In this document: positions 14,687-24,009 of the stretch, in pieces
How positions within the stretch are numbered: position 1 is the stretch's first letter
Layout: every line of letters begins with the position of its first letter
Origin: CAYMOV01 sp964392085
GTDB lineage: Bacteria > Oederibacteriota > Muellerivitia > Muellerivitales > Muellerivitaceae
Reading direction: 5' to 3'
Length of the DNA stretch: 29,377 nt
Assembly: GCA_964392085.1 (NCBI GenBank)
Contig: CAYMOV010000027.1
Location: forward strand, 1 to 29,377
Position numbers and translations under genes: made by a program
Notes under the pieces: generated by a model
Databases searched by the model: none
Seen by the model: the letters and a program-made list of their open reading frames with translations, nothing else
What the model was told of the DNA's origin: nothing

Positions 14687-15673
14687 TCAGGTGGGGGTGG
14701 GTGTGGGGGTCGGCGGCGGGTACCAGGTGCCGGTCGGCCTGGGGGTGGGAGACAAGGTCCAGGTCGGAGTATTCGTGGGGGTCATCGTATAGAGGGACGT
14801 CGGCGTGGGGGTGATCGTGGCCCCGTCGCAGATCTGCGCGAACAGGGTATAGAGGTTTGTGTCCGCCACGGGGCTGGTGAAGGACGAGAAGGTCGCCGGC
14901 ATCGGCGAAGTGGAGGACCAGCTAAAGCGCAGGGCGTTCCCGCCGGTTCCGTTGTAATTAATGGACCCATAATTGGCCGTGTAGACGATCCAGTAGGCTT
15001 GGCCGGCCGTCACGGAGACGGGTGTCACCCCAGAACCCGTGAAGGGACCGCCCCCGTAATTTACACTGGTCGAAGTTAATAGGATCCCAGGGCCCCCCGC
15101 CACGTCGTTGTAGACCCCCAGGTACCCGCTGCTAATATTTCCCCAGAGGCTCCGTAGGTATCCACTGGTAGGGGCGATGAATTGGATCGCCACGCCATCG
15201 GAGACTCCCAAGTTAAACCCAGAAGTGGAAATGCTGTTGCCCATGGTCACGGGGGACCCGCAATAGGGCGGCGTGGCCGTATTGTGGGGCCCGGGTGTCA
15301 TGGTATTAGTGGGGCAGGTCGTGAGGGTGGCCGTATTCAGCGGCGTATATGTATAGGAGGGGTGGTTTACGGTGGGGGTGTCGGTTTGGGAAGAGCCCGT
15401 GGAGGTCGGCGTGGGGGTGGGGGTGAAACTGGGATCCGTCGTAGAGGATGCCACGACGGTATTCGTCGAGGTCGGGGTGTGGGTCGGCGTATAGGAGGGA
15501 GTGATGCTCGGGTCGATCGTTGGTGAAAGCATGGGGGTATACGTCGAGGTGGCTGTATTCGTGTCGGACGGCAGGGGCCCAGCGGGGGAGGTCGTTATTT
15601 TGTGGTTGCAAGCGGATAAAGTGGCTAAAAGGACAAGCAACCCGATCCCGGCATAATTCCAATAACGCTTCAT
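14687..15673 (-). CDS. Thr-Pro-rich lipoprotein ending within a TPT tract
   Basis: A 328-residue lipoprotein. The start at 15673 follows AAAGGGGG, and the signal peptide ends at a lipobox (LLATLSAC, Cys22). A Thr/Pro/Ser linker covers about residues 30-130. A compact beta-rich domain of about 150 residues follows, with VSDGVAIQFIAPTSGYLRSLWG, GYLGVYNDVAG and TAGQAYWIVYTANYG, reminiscent of carbohydrate-binding or choice-of-anchor modules. A second TPT tract (TPTNTPTWTL to PPPTPTPTPT) then runs directly into the stop. A linker that ends the protein with no domain after it suggests that a C-terminal domain was lost. The convergent aldo/keto reductase gene is only 10 bases away. Confidence 0.75.
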   Translation of the reverse strand: MKRYWNYAGIGLLVLLATLSACNHKITTSPAGPLPSDTNTATSTYTPMLSPTIDPSITPSYTPTHTPTSTNTVVASSTTDPSFTPTPTPTSTGSSQTDTPTVNHPSYTYTPLNTATLTTCPTNTMTPGPHNTATPPYCGSPVTMGNSISTSGFNLGVSDGVAIQFIAPTSGYLRSLWGNISSGYLGVYNDVAGGPGILLTSTSVNYGGGPFTGSGVTPVSVTAGQAYWIVYTANYGSINYNGTGGNALRFSWSSTSPMPATFSSFTSPVADTNLYTLFAQICDGATITPTPTSLYTMTPTNTPTWTLSPTPRPTGTWYPPPTPTPTPT

Positions 15674-15762
15674 GACGCCCCCTTTAACCTTCATATACTA
15701 GAGGATTTGCGGGGGTCTTATATTCCCTCAATAAACAGCCATATACCCGGGTAATGTTTGGC

Positions 15763-16506
15763 CTAAATCTGGATCTTCGAGAAGAGCCAGCCCCCCACCA
15801 CCATAAGCAGGGCCGAGCAGAGGCCCAGCACCCCCAGGTCCATCCCCAACCCATAGAACGAAGCCTGCCCCAGGGCCGACCGCAACCCGTCCACGCCGTA
15901 GGAAAGGGGGTTCAGCTTCGTCACCAGGGCCATGCCGCCCGGTAACCCCTCGAGCGGGAAGAGGGCGCCGGAGAGGAAGAACATCGGCATGACCAGGAAG
16001 TTCATGATCAGAGGGAAGCTCTGCATATCGTCGATCTGCGAGGCCAGGGCGGTCCCGAAGGCGGTGAAGAGGACGGCGATGAGGAACATGAAGACGAAGG
16101 CCAGGGGAAGGCTCGCGAGGGAAGGCCGGAAACCGAAGAGGGTGGACAGGGCGAACACCACCAGGCCCTGGACCATCGCCACCGTGGCGCCTCCCAGGGT
16201 GCGGCCGATCATGATGTGGAGCCGGGGCACGGGGGCCACCAGGGTTTCCTTCAGGAAGCCGAACTGGCGGTCCCAGATGATCTCAATGCCCGAGAATACG
16301 CCCGTGAAGAGGATGCCCATGGCCACCACGCCCGGGGCGAGGAACTGCAGGTAGTTTCCCTCACCCGCCTTCGAGTAAATCTTGCCGAAGCCGAAGCCGA
16401 AGGCCAGCAAAAAGATCAGGGGTTGCCCTAAGGACCCGATCATGCGGGACCTCGAGCGGAAATACCGCTTCAACTGCCTGATCCACATGATGTAGATGGT
16501 GCTCAC
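15763..16506 (-). CDS. ABC-2 type transporter permease
   Basis: A 247-residue integral membrane protein with six predicted helices, of the ABC-2 family that exports drugs, polysaccharides or lipids. Family-like segments are IFLLAFGFGFGKIY near the N-terminus, GVVAMGILFTGVFSG, and the conserved loop FPLIMNFLVMPMFFLSGALFPLEGLP followed by NPLSYGVDGLR. The start is GTG 16506, because GGAGG lies upstream and it follows the ATPase stop by one base (TGAGGTG). The two genes are therefore translationally coupled. It pairs with the ATPase upstream to form a DrrAB-like exporter. Confidence 0.9.
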   Translation of the reverse strand: MSTIYIMWIRQLKRYFRSRSRMIGSLGQPLIFLLAFGFGFGKIYSKAGEGNYLQFLAPGVVAMGILFTGVFSGIEIIWDRQFGFLKETLVAPVPRLHIMIGRTLGGATVAMVQGLVVFALSTLFGFRPSLASLPLAFVFMFLIAVLFTAFGTALASQIDDMQSFPLIMNFLVMPMFFLSGALFPLEGLPGGMALVTKLNPLSYGVDGLRSALGQASFYGLGMDLGVLGLCSALLMVVGGWLFSKIQI

Positions 16507-16507
16507 C

Positions 16508-17305
<798 letters not shown>

Positions 17306-17540
17306 GGGGGCCTTTTTAGCACAAAAGGTCCCCGGGTCCAAGGGAGCGTATGATAGGGGGGTTGATAAAATATGTGGCATACAACCCTGCTCCGAGTAAA
17401 CGGCGCATGGATTGGCCCCGGACGGGAAACACAAACCGTCGTCCCACGGATGGGATTGAGCGGAAGAAAACCCCTCAAAATTTTAAGGGCCGGTGCCTGA
17501 ACGCCAAGGTTTAGGCGCCACAACCAAAGGAGAAGTCCGG

Positions 17541-18821
17541 ATGGGAAAGATCAAGTCGATCAACGCGTTGGAGATCCTCGATTCGCGGGGCAACCCCACG
17601 GTGCGGGTGCGGGTGGAACTGGAGAGCGGGATCGAGACGTCCGCCTCGGTGCCCTCGGGCGCCTCCACGGGCGAGAACGAGGCCGTGGAGCTCCGGGACG
17701 GGGACAAGAAGCGCTACGGCGGCAAGGGGGTCCTGAAGGCCGTGGAGAACGTGAACCGTGTTTTGGCCCCGGCCCTGAAGGGGTTGGAGGCGGAGCGCCA
17801 GGCCGAATTGGATCGGCGGATGATCGAACTCGACGGCACGCCGAACAAGGGCAAGCTGGGGGCCAACGCCATCCTGGGGGTTTCCATGGCCGTGGCCCGC
17901 GCGGCCGCGATGGAGTCACGGCTCCCGCTTTACGCCTACCTGGGCGGCACCGGTGCCGTCCGCCTGCCGGTCCCGATGATGAACATCCTCAACGGGGGCA
18001 AGCACGCGGACAACAGCGTGGATTTCCAGGAATTCATGGCCATGCCGATCGGGGCGCCGAGCTTCACCGAGGCGCTTCGGTGGGGGGCCGAGGTGTTCCA
18101 CACCCTGAAGGGCATCCTGCATAAGAAGAAATACGCCACCGCCGTGGGCGACGAGGGCGGGTTCGCGCCGAACCTCAAGAGCAACGAGGAAGCCGTCGAG
18201 CTCATCGTGGAGGCCATCGGGGCCGCCGGGTATAAACCGGGCAAGGACGTCGCCATCGCGCTCGACCCGGCCGCCAGTTCCTTCTACGAGAAAGGGGCCT
18301 ACGAACTCGCCAAGTCGGGCCAGGGCAGGAAAACCAGCAAGGAAATGACGGACCTTTACCACGGCTGGGTGGACAAGTTCCCCATCGTGTCCATCGAGGA
18401 CGGCTTGGCGGAAAACGACTGGGACGGGTTCAAGGAACATACCGCCGTCTTGGGCGGGAAGATCCAGGTGGTCGGCGACGACATCTTCGTGACCAATACC
18501 GAGTTCATCAAGCGCGGGATCAAGGAAAAGTCGGCGAATTCGGTCCTCATCAAGCTCAACCAGATCGGCACGGTCACCGAGTCGATCGCGGCGATCGAGA
18601 TGTGCCGGAAGGCGGGGTGGGGCTTTGTCATTTCCCACCGCTCCGGCGAGACCGAGGACGCCTTCATGGCGGATTTCGCGGTGGCCATGGGCGGCGGACA
18701 GATCAAGACCGGGTCGGCCTGCCGCAGCGAGCGCATCGCCAAGTACAACCGGCTCCTGGAGATTGAGCTCCAGTTGGGGAAGTCGTCTCGCTTCGGAAAC
18801 CCCTTCGCCAAGGTGGGCTAA
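17541..18821 (+). CDS. eno: Enolase (phosphopyruvate hydratase)
   Basis: A 426-residue glycolytic enzyme that interconverts 2-phosphoglycerate and phosphoenolpyruvate with Mg2+. It opens with the typical INALEILDSRGNPTV. The substrate loop is SVPSGASTGENEAVELRDGD, metal ligands lie in VSIEDGLAENDWDG and GDDIFVTN, and the catalytic-end motif SHRSGETED is at about residues 365-373. AAAGGAG at 17526-17532 fixes the start ATG at 17541. Length is normal. The next gene begins four bases after the stop. It is divergent from the ABC exporter, with about 235 bases between. Confidence 0.97.
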   Translation: MGKIKSINALEILDSRGNPTVRVRVELESGIETSASVPSGASTGENEAVELRDGDKKRYGGKGVLKAVENVNRVLAPALKGLEAERQAELDRRMIELDGTPNKGKLGANAILGVSMAVARAAAMESRLPLYAYLGGTGAVRLPVPMMNILNGGKHADNSVDFQEFMAMPIGAPSFTEALRWGAEVFHTLKGILHKKKYATAVGDEGGFAPNLKSNEEAVELIVEAIGAAGYKPGKDVAIALDPAASSFYEKGAYELAKSGQGRKTSKEMTDLYHGWVDKFPIVSIEDGLAENDWDGFKEHTAVLGGKIQVVGDDIFVTNTEFIKRGIKEKSANSVLIKLNQIGTVTESIAAIEMCRKAGWGFVISHRSGETEDAFMADFAVAMGGGQIKTGSACRSERIAKYNRLLEIELQLGKSSRFGNPFAKVG

Positions 18822-18825
18822 GAGG

Positions 18826-19503
18826 ATGGAGGGGCGGCGTTTCTGGCCTTGGGGGGATGGGTTGAAGCCCGTTTCGCCCGAGACCCCCGACCGGTTCTTG
18901 GAGGCGGCCCAACCGGACCGTTGCCCCCTGTGCTTCCTGAAGGGATTCTTCGGGATGGAGATCCTCCGCGCGTTGTTGGAGGAGTCCTTGAACGACCCGG
19001 CCGCCCGGGGGGACCTGTTGAAGTCCGGCGGGTTCTGTCCGCGCCACGCCGGACGCGCCTTGGACCGGGGCGACGCCTTGGGGGCCGCGGTGCTTTACGA
19101 GGACCTCTTGGCCCGCCGCGTCCATGAACTACAGAAACCAGGCCGACCATCCCGATCCGCCCCCGCCCGCTTGTGCCCGGTCTGCCTCCAGGAACACCAG
19201 GTCGAGGACCTTTACGCTTCCCGGTTCATCCATTGGTGGGCCGGAGCCGAGGGCTTCCCGTCGGCTTACCTGGCCAAAGGCGGGCTCTGCGTTCCGCACG
19301 TTGCGTTGATCCTCGGCCAGCGGATGCCCCCTGCCTTGAGGGAATCGATCCGCCGGGCGATCCTTTCGGGAGCCGAGGCCGCCCTGGGGGAACTGAGGGA
19401 ATACCTGATTCGGCAGAACCATGACCGAAGGCGCGGGTTGACGGAAGGGGCGGCGGTGGCCTGGAAACGGGCGATCCGCCTTTTGGCCGGTGACCGGGAA
19501 TAA
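18826..19503 (+). CDS. Cys-rich protein with two CxxC-CxxH units (DUF6062-like)
   Basis: A 225-residue soluble protein that starts four bases after enolase. It has an internal repeat: CPLC then GGFCPRH in the first half, and CPVC then GGLCVPH in the second. This gives two likely zinc sites of type C-x2-C...C-x2-H within helical domains. From memory the pattern matches the family of unknown function DUF6062. ATG 18826 has no clear Shine-Dalgarno sequence at normal distance, so translation is probably coupled to enolase termination. No enzymatic motif is evident. The tight linkage to eno may reflect only shared transcription. Confidence 0.75.
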   Translation: MEGRRFWPWGDGLKPVSPETPDRFLEAAQPDRCPLCFLKGFFGMEILRALLEESLNDPAARGDLLKSGGFCPRHAGRALDRGDALGAAVLYEDLLARRVHELQKPGRPSRSAPARLCPVCLQEHQVEDLYASRFIHWWAGAEGFPSAYLAKGGLCVPHVALILGQRMPPALRESIRRAILSGAEAALGELREYLIRQNHDRRRGLTEGAAVAWKRAIRLLAGDRE

Positions 19504-19594
19504 CATAACGCTCCCTACTATATAGATGCGTTCCGGTCGGTTTTATTGGCCTCACCTCGTTTGTCGAGTCGGCGCCCTGATAAAATGCCGGGCC

Positions 19595-20914
19595 ATGGCA
19601 AACCCCATACCCGCAATCCCGAAACCCCACGACCCCTACGCCGCCTTCCGGCATCCGGCTTACCGACGATATTTCCTGGCGAATTTCCTGGGGGTCTTCG
19701 GCAACCAGATGGTGAAGGCGGCCGTTGGTTGGAAACTGTACGAGCAGACCCACAGCACCCTGACGCTTGGGCTGGTCGGGCTGACCCTGGCCATTCCCCA
19801 TTTCCTTTTCTTCCTCCCGGCCGGATCCGCGGCGGACCGCCACGACCGAAAGGGCCTTTTTCTCGGGGCGCAGGCCTTCCTTTTGATCACCTCCCTCACC
19901 CTTGGTTTCACGCACCAACTCGCGGGAAGCGTAGGGGCGGCCTCCCTATTCTCATTCCTGCATCCCCAAAACGGTTTGTCGCAGGGAACGTACCTCTCCC
20001 TGGTCTATGGGAGCCTCTTATTAATGGGAGGGGCCTTCGCCTTCCTCATCCCGGCGAAGCAATCGCTCTTTCCGCGGTTGGTGCCGAGGGGGGACATCCA
20101 AAACGCGGTGACTTGGAACACCAGCTCCTTCCAGGTGGCGGCCGTTTCGGGCCCCGCTTTGGCCGGGTTGTTATTGTCGAAATTCCACGGCGGCACGGTG
20201 TTCTTCCTCGACGCGGGGCTCTCCCTGCTGGTGTTGGGCTTGGTGGCTTCCCTCCACTACGTCCATGAGGGCGGGGAACTGAGGGCCATCGACTGGAAAA
20301 CCCTGGTGGAAGGCATCAAGTTCGTGCGGGACCAGAGGTTGATCCTGGCCACCATCACGCTCGACCTGTTCGGGGTGCTCTTCGGCGGGGCGATGGCGAT
20401 GCTGCCGGTTTACGCGTCGGACATCCTTCATGTGGGCCCCTTGTTCTACGGCTACCTCCAGGCCGCCCCATTCCTGGGGGCGGTGGTCATGACCTGGTTC
20501 CTCGCGCATCGCCCCCTCCGGAAGGCCGGCAAGACCCTGCTTTTCGCCGTGGCGGGGTTCGGCTTGGGGACCGTCGTTTTCGGCTTTTCCCGCAACTACT
20601 GGCTGTCCCTCGCCATGATGATCCTGATCGGCGGTTTCGATTGCGTCAGCGTGATCCTCCGGGGCACCCTGGTGCAGGTCCTGACCCCGGACCGGCTCAT
20701 GGGCCGGGTGCAGGCCGTCAATTTCCTCTTCATCACGTCCTCGAACGAACTGGGTTATTTCGAGTCCGGCGCCGTGGCCTCCTTGTTAGGCCCGGTTTTC
20801 TCGGTCGTTTCAGGTGGGATCGTGACGGTCCTGGTGGTGCTGGGGGCCGCCAAGAAGTGGCCGGAATTGCTGAAACTGGACGAGTTGAAACCCCCGGAAC
20901 AAAAAAAGGTTTGA
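19595..20914 (+). CDS. Major facilitator superfamily transporter
   Basis: A 439-residue membrane protein with about 10-12 predicted helices. It resembles the MFS_3 or enterobactin-exporter (EntS-like) branch: YRRYFLANFLGVFGNQMVKAAVGWKLYE at the N-terminus, the loop AADRHDRKGLFL between helices 2 and 3, and the pair QSLFPRLVPRGDIQNAVTWNTSSFQVA around helix 5. A matching loop (TLVQVLTPDRLMGRVQAV) occurs in the second half. Start ATG 19595 is where family homology begins. The transported compound is unknown. The stop codon lies inside the left arm of an inverted repeat (20911-20943). Confidence 0.85.
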   Translation: MANPIPAIPKPHDPYAAFRHPAYRRYFLANFLGVFGNQMVKAAVGWKLYEQTHSTLTLGLVGLTLAIPHFLFFLPAGSAADRHDRKGLFLGAQAFLLITSLTLGFTHQLAGSVGAASLFSFLHPQNGLSQGTYLSLVYGSLLLMGGAFAFLIPAKQSLFPRLVPRGDIQNAVTWNTSSFQVAAVSGPALAGLLLSKFHGGTVFFLDAGLSLLVLGLVASLHYVHEGGELRAIDWKTLVEGIKFVRDQRLILATITLDLFGVLFGGAMAMLPVYASDILHVGPLFYGYLQAAPFLGAVVMTWFLAHRPLRKAGKTLLFAVAGFGLGTVVFGFSRNYWLSLAMMILIGGFDCVSVILRGTLVQVLTPDRLMGRVQAVNFLFITSSNELGYFESGAVASLLGPVFSVVSGGIVTVLVVLGAAKKWPELLKLDELKPPEQKKV

Positions 20915-21093
20915 ACCACAAAGGCCACTAAGGTCACAAAGGAAAGCATTGGATTTAACGGCTTTATCCCATAGGTGTTTTAATGATCTTGTTGATCTTG
21001 GCGGTTCAAAAAGTTTTGTTGCCGTTTTTTTATTGACGCGTCATTGACGAAAAGGGCGCCGCTTTGTGATCTTTGTGAACTTTGTGGTTCAAA
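20911..21093. repeat. Inverted repeat with 9-base tandem units (element 1)
   Basis: The left arm (20911-20943) carries three 9-base units CACAAAGGC, CACTAAGGT and CACAAAGGA. The right arm (about 21061-21093) is its near reverse complement, ending in CTTTGTGGTTCAAA, with roughly 27 of 33 positions matching. About 120 bases lie between, with no gene. The left arm overlaps the MFS stop codon. Confidence 0.75.
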
Positions 21094-21151
21094 TGGTTTA
21101 TCTTAGTTTTGACGCAGCTTAAACGCCTGATACCGAACGAAAGGCTGTCCC

Positions 21152-22114
21152 ATGCCGGTATTCGACCTACCCCTGGCGAAGCTCAAGACCTACCGGGGCA
21201 CCAACCCCAAACCCCGCGACTTCGAGGCCTACTGGGACGCGGGCCTGAAGGAAATGAAGGCGTTGGACGCGCACGTTGAACTCAAGGTGAACAAGGCGCT
21301 GAAGGTCGACTTCGCCGAGTGCTACGACCTCTTCTTCACGGGGGTGGGCGGCGCGAGGATCCACGCCAAACTCCTCCGCCCCGCCAAGCTCGCCAAGCCC
21401 GGGCCCGCGCTCCTGCAGTTCCACGGCTATTCGGTGAACAGCGGCGATTGGCACGAGAAACTGCCTTACGTGGCCGCGGGGTTCACGGTGGCGGCCCTGG
21501 ATGTCCGGGGCCAGGGGGGAAGTTCCGAGGATAAGGGTGGGGTGAAGGGGATGACCCTGCGTGGCCACATCGTCCGGGGCCTGGACGACGCCCCCGAGAA
21601 GATGCTCATGCGGCGGATCTTCCTCGACACGGCACAACTGGCGGGGATCGTCATGGGTTTCCCCGACGTGGACCCGAAGCGGGTGGGCGCCATCGGCGCC
21701 AGCCAGGGGGGCGGCCTCACCGTAGCCTGCGCGGCCCTGGAGCCCCGGGTGAAGCGCCTGGCCCCGATCTACCCGTTCCTCTCGGACTACAAGCGCGTTT
21801 GGGACATGGACCTGGCGAAGGACGCCTACGATGAGCTCACCTATTACTTCCGCCAGTTCGACCCACGGCACGAGCGGGAGGCCGAGGTCTTCATGAAGCT
21901 CGGCTACATCGACCTCCAGCACCTGGCGTCCCGCATCCAGGGCGAGGTCCTGATGGCCACCTGCCTGATGGACCAGGTGTGCCCGCCTTCCACCCAGTTC
22001 GCCCTCTACAACAAGATCCGGTCCAAGAAGACCATGGACCTGTACCCGGATTACCGGCACGAGTACATCCCCCAGAACGGCGATCGGATGTTCAATTTCC
22101 TGATGGGGCTTTAG
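21152..22114 (+). CDS. axe1: CE7 family acetylesterase (acetyl xylan esterase/cephalosporin-C deacetylase)
   Basis: A 320-residue alpha/beta hydrolase of the usual CE7 length. The nucleophile elbow GASQGG holds Ser184, the acid is Asp274 (LMDQVCPPS) and the base is His303 (YRHE). These positions agree closely with characterised CE7 enzymes, where the triad falls near 181, 269 and 298. DVRGQGGSSED and the N-terminal RDFEAYWD are also typical. Such enzymes remove acetyl groups from short xylo-oligosaccharides or related esters in the cytoplasm. No signal peptide is present. It stands alone between two inverted-repeat elements. Confidence 0.9.
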   Translation: MPVFDLPLAKLKTYRGTNPKPRDFEAYWDAGLKEMKALDAHVELKVNKALKVDFAECYDLFFTGVGGARIHAKLLRPAKLAKPGPALLQFHGYSVNSGDWHEKLPYVAAGFTVAALDVRGQGGSSEDKGGVKGMTLRGHIVRGLDDAPEKMLMRRIFLDTAQLAGIVMGFPDVDPKRVGAIGASQGGGLTVACAALEPRVKRLAPIYPFLSDYKRVWDMDLAKDAYDELTYYFRQFDPRHEREAEVFMKLGYIDLQHLASRIQGEVLMATCLMDQVCPPSTQFALYNKIRSKKTMDLYPDYRHEYIPQNGDRMFNFLMGL

Positions 22115-22122
22115 TCTGATTC

Positions 22123-22220
22123 ACCACGGAGGACACGGGGATCACGGAGTTAAGATTTTGATTTAACGGAGGTAGATCAAAAAAGTCCTTTCTCCGTGAA
22201 CTCCGTCTTCCCCGTGGTTA
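22123..22220. repeat. Inverted repeat with 9-base tandem units (element 2)
   Basis: The left arm (22123-22151) reads ACCACGGAGGA, CACGGGGAT and CACGGAGTT. The right arm (about 22190-22220) reads CTCCGTGAACTCCGT and CCCCGTGGTTAA. The arms match with one gap, and about 40 bases lie between them. It has the same rhythm as element 1 but with CGG in place of AAA. Confidence 0.65.
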
Positions 22221-22289
22221 AACAATTTTGGATGTATCCGTAAAAGGAACTTTCATGTCGCCCCTGTCCCCCGCCGAGTTCACAATCCC

Positions 22290-23126
22290 ATGATCGAGAT
22301 CCAGGAGCCGCCCGACGCCGAGGAGTTCTTCCGCCAAGCCGCGGACTTTCTCCTCGCGAAGGAGGCGGAAAACAGCCTGATGCTGGGGCTGGCCACCGAC
22401 TTGGGACGGACTCCGGCGCCCGAGCGGGTGCCCCACCGCCTTTGGGTCGTCCGGTACCAGGGCGCGGTGTTGGGGGCCGCGATCTGGACGCCACCTTTTC
22501 CCGTGGTGCTGACCGGGATGCCCGGAGAGGCCCTGGGCGAGCTTCTCGACCAAATCCAAACCGAGGGGCTGGACGTTCCCGGTTTCAGCGCGCCCTTTGA
22601 GACGGCGGAGGCGGCGGCCCGGTATTGGTGCGGGCTCCGGGACAAACGGTTCCGCCTTTCCCTGGGCCTGATCCTGTACCGGTTGCGGTCGGTGAAAACC
22701 TTCGACCCGCCTTCCGGCGCCCCCCGCCCCGCCCTTCCCGCCGAGGTCGGACGAATGGCCGAATGGCATCAGGCGCTCAACCAGGAGGCCGGGATGGACG
22801 ACCACCTGGATTCCCTCGCCCTCATGGCCGCCTACCAGGGTGAGTCGCGGCTTTGGGTCTGGGACGACCGGGGAGTCTCGGCCATGGCGGGTTTCTCGGG
22901 TTTCACCCCGACGGGGGTGCGGATCAGCGCGGTCTATACGCCCCCGGACAAGCGGCGGAAGGGTTACGCGGCGGCCTTGACCGCGGCCCTCTGCCAGAAC
23001 CTCCTGGCGAGGGGCCGGGCCCAATGCTTCCTTTTCGCGGACCGCGAGAACGAAACGGCCAACCGGGTTTACCTGAAGGTGGGGTTCGAGCCGGTGGGCG
23101 ACTGGGCCATGATGAAATTCCTTTAA
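22290..23126 (+). CDS. GNAT-family N-acetyltransferase
   Basis: A 278-residue protein. The C-terminal 100 residues carry the acetyl-CoA motif (ISAVYTPPDKRRKGYAAALTAAL, a variant of R/Q-x-x-G-x-G/A) and the closing pattern NRVYLKVGFEPVGDWAMM, with the conserved Tyr and GF. The N-terminal half is a more diverged GNAT-like domain, so this is the two-domain type. It transfers an acetyl group from acetyl-CoA to an unknown amine. Start ATG 22290 opens the family-like MIEIQEPPDAEEFFRQA. No ribosome site stands out. Confidence 0.85.
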   Translation: MIEIQEPPDAEEFFRQAADFLLAKEAENSLMLGLATDLGRTPAPERVPHRLWVVRYQGAVLGAAIWTPPFPVVLTGMPGEALGELLDQIQTEGLDVPGFSAPFETAEAAARYWCGLRDKRFRLSLGLILYRLRSVKTFDPPSGAPRPALPAEVGRMAEWHQALNQEAGMDDHLDSLALMAAYQGESRLWVWDDRGVSAMAGFSGFTPTGVRISAVYTPPDKRRKGYAAALTAALCQNLLARGRAQCFLFADRENETANRVYLKVGFEPVGDWAMMKFL

Positions 23127-23134
23127 AGCCTCAT

Positions 23135-23286
23135 TCGCCACAGAGGCACAGGGACACAGAGAGTCGCCGAACAACACATAAGTCTTCTAATTGACGAAAA
23201 CGATAATGTTTCTGGACGATTGGCCCGCCAGGGAATGTTGGTCCTTAAAAAATTGTTCTGTGACTTTGTGTCTCGGTGGTGGGTGA
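23135..23286. repeat. Inverted repeat with 8-base tandem units (element 3)
   Basis: The left arm (23135-23163) contains CACAGAGG, CACAGGGA and CACAGAGA. The right arm (about 23252-23286) contains TCTGTGACTTTGTGTCTCGG and GTGGTGG. Pairing is imperfect. It occupies the gap between the convergent acetyltransferase and thermonuclease-like genes, where a terminator for both would be expected. Confidence 0.55.
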
Positions 23287-23307
23287 TCCGTCGTCTATTT
23301 TCCCGTT

Positions 23308-23874
23308 TTACTTCTCCAGGCCGCCGTCTTTCCACAAGCCCAGCTTCGCCTTCATGGCGGAGCGCGAAAGCTTCCAGAACTCCGGGAGGTGCCGGGTGTT
23401 CGGCTTGACCTGGTAGGCCTTGGCGAATCCGGCGCGGACCATCTCACGGTTGAGCATGAGGCCGTCCTTCCTCCATAGATAAGCCAGCAACCTTCCATAT
23501 TTGTCCCGGCGTTCTCGGTCGAACTCCAAAAACACTTCTGTGCCGGGAGGGGCCAGGGACCTCAACTTTTCCCCGGCCTTGAAACCCGCCATCCGGATCG
23601 AGTCGGCGGACCGGTGGGTCTTCTTGACGTCCAGCTCCAGCTTGTCGCTTTCCCATTCCTCCGGCGCGTCGATCCCGATCAACCGCACCTTATCGACTTG
23701 GCCCCCGCCGGACCCGAACTTGGGTGTTTCCTTGCCCTCGGGGATCCAACGGACCTGGACCGTATCGCCGTCATAGACCTTCAACAGGACGGCCGCGGGG
23801 CCCTTGGGATGGCCGCCCCAGGCCGGGAGGATGGCCAGGAAAAGGAGGATCGGGAGGAACCGGGGCGCTTTCAT
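23308..23874 (-). CDS. Secreted thermonuclease-like (SNase/TNase) protein
   Basis: A 188-residue protein with an N-terminal signal peptide (PRFLPILLFLAILPAWG). The staphylococcal nuclease core follows: VYDGDTVQVRW with the metal Asp, VRLIGIDAPEEW with Arg, Asp and Glu of the active site, and DRERRDKYGRLLAYLW with the second catalytic Arg. All key residues of the family are present, so it is probably an active Ca2+-dependent nuclease exported to the periplasm or medium. It has a longer middle insert (about residues 45-60 and 75-95) than the classical enzyme. Start ATG at 23874. Confidence 0.88.
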   Translation of the reverse strand: MKAPRFLPILLFLAILPAWGGHPKGPAAVLLKVYDGDTVQVRWIPEGKETPKFGSGGGQVDKVRLIGIDAPEEWESDKLELDVKKTHRSADSIRMAGFKAGEKLRSLAPPGTEVFLEFDRERRDKYGRLLAYLWRKDGLMLNREMVRAGFAKAYQVKPNTRHLPEFWKLSRSAMKAKLGLWKDGGLEK

Positions 23875-24009
23875 GGGTCGGGTGAAACCTCGGGTTGCCT
23901 TGGGTCGGTAGTTTCAGTATCTTACCAACGCCCCGGGGATTTGCCACAAGCCCGGTGGTCGGGTTCCGTCGGTGGAATGGGGCTTTTCAAATAAGCGGGG
24001 AGGCTTTTC

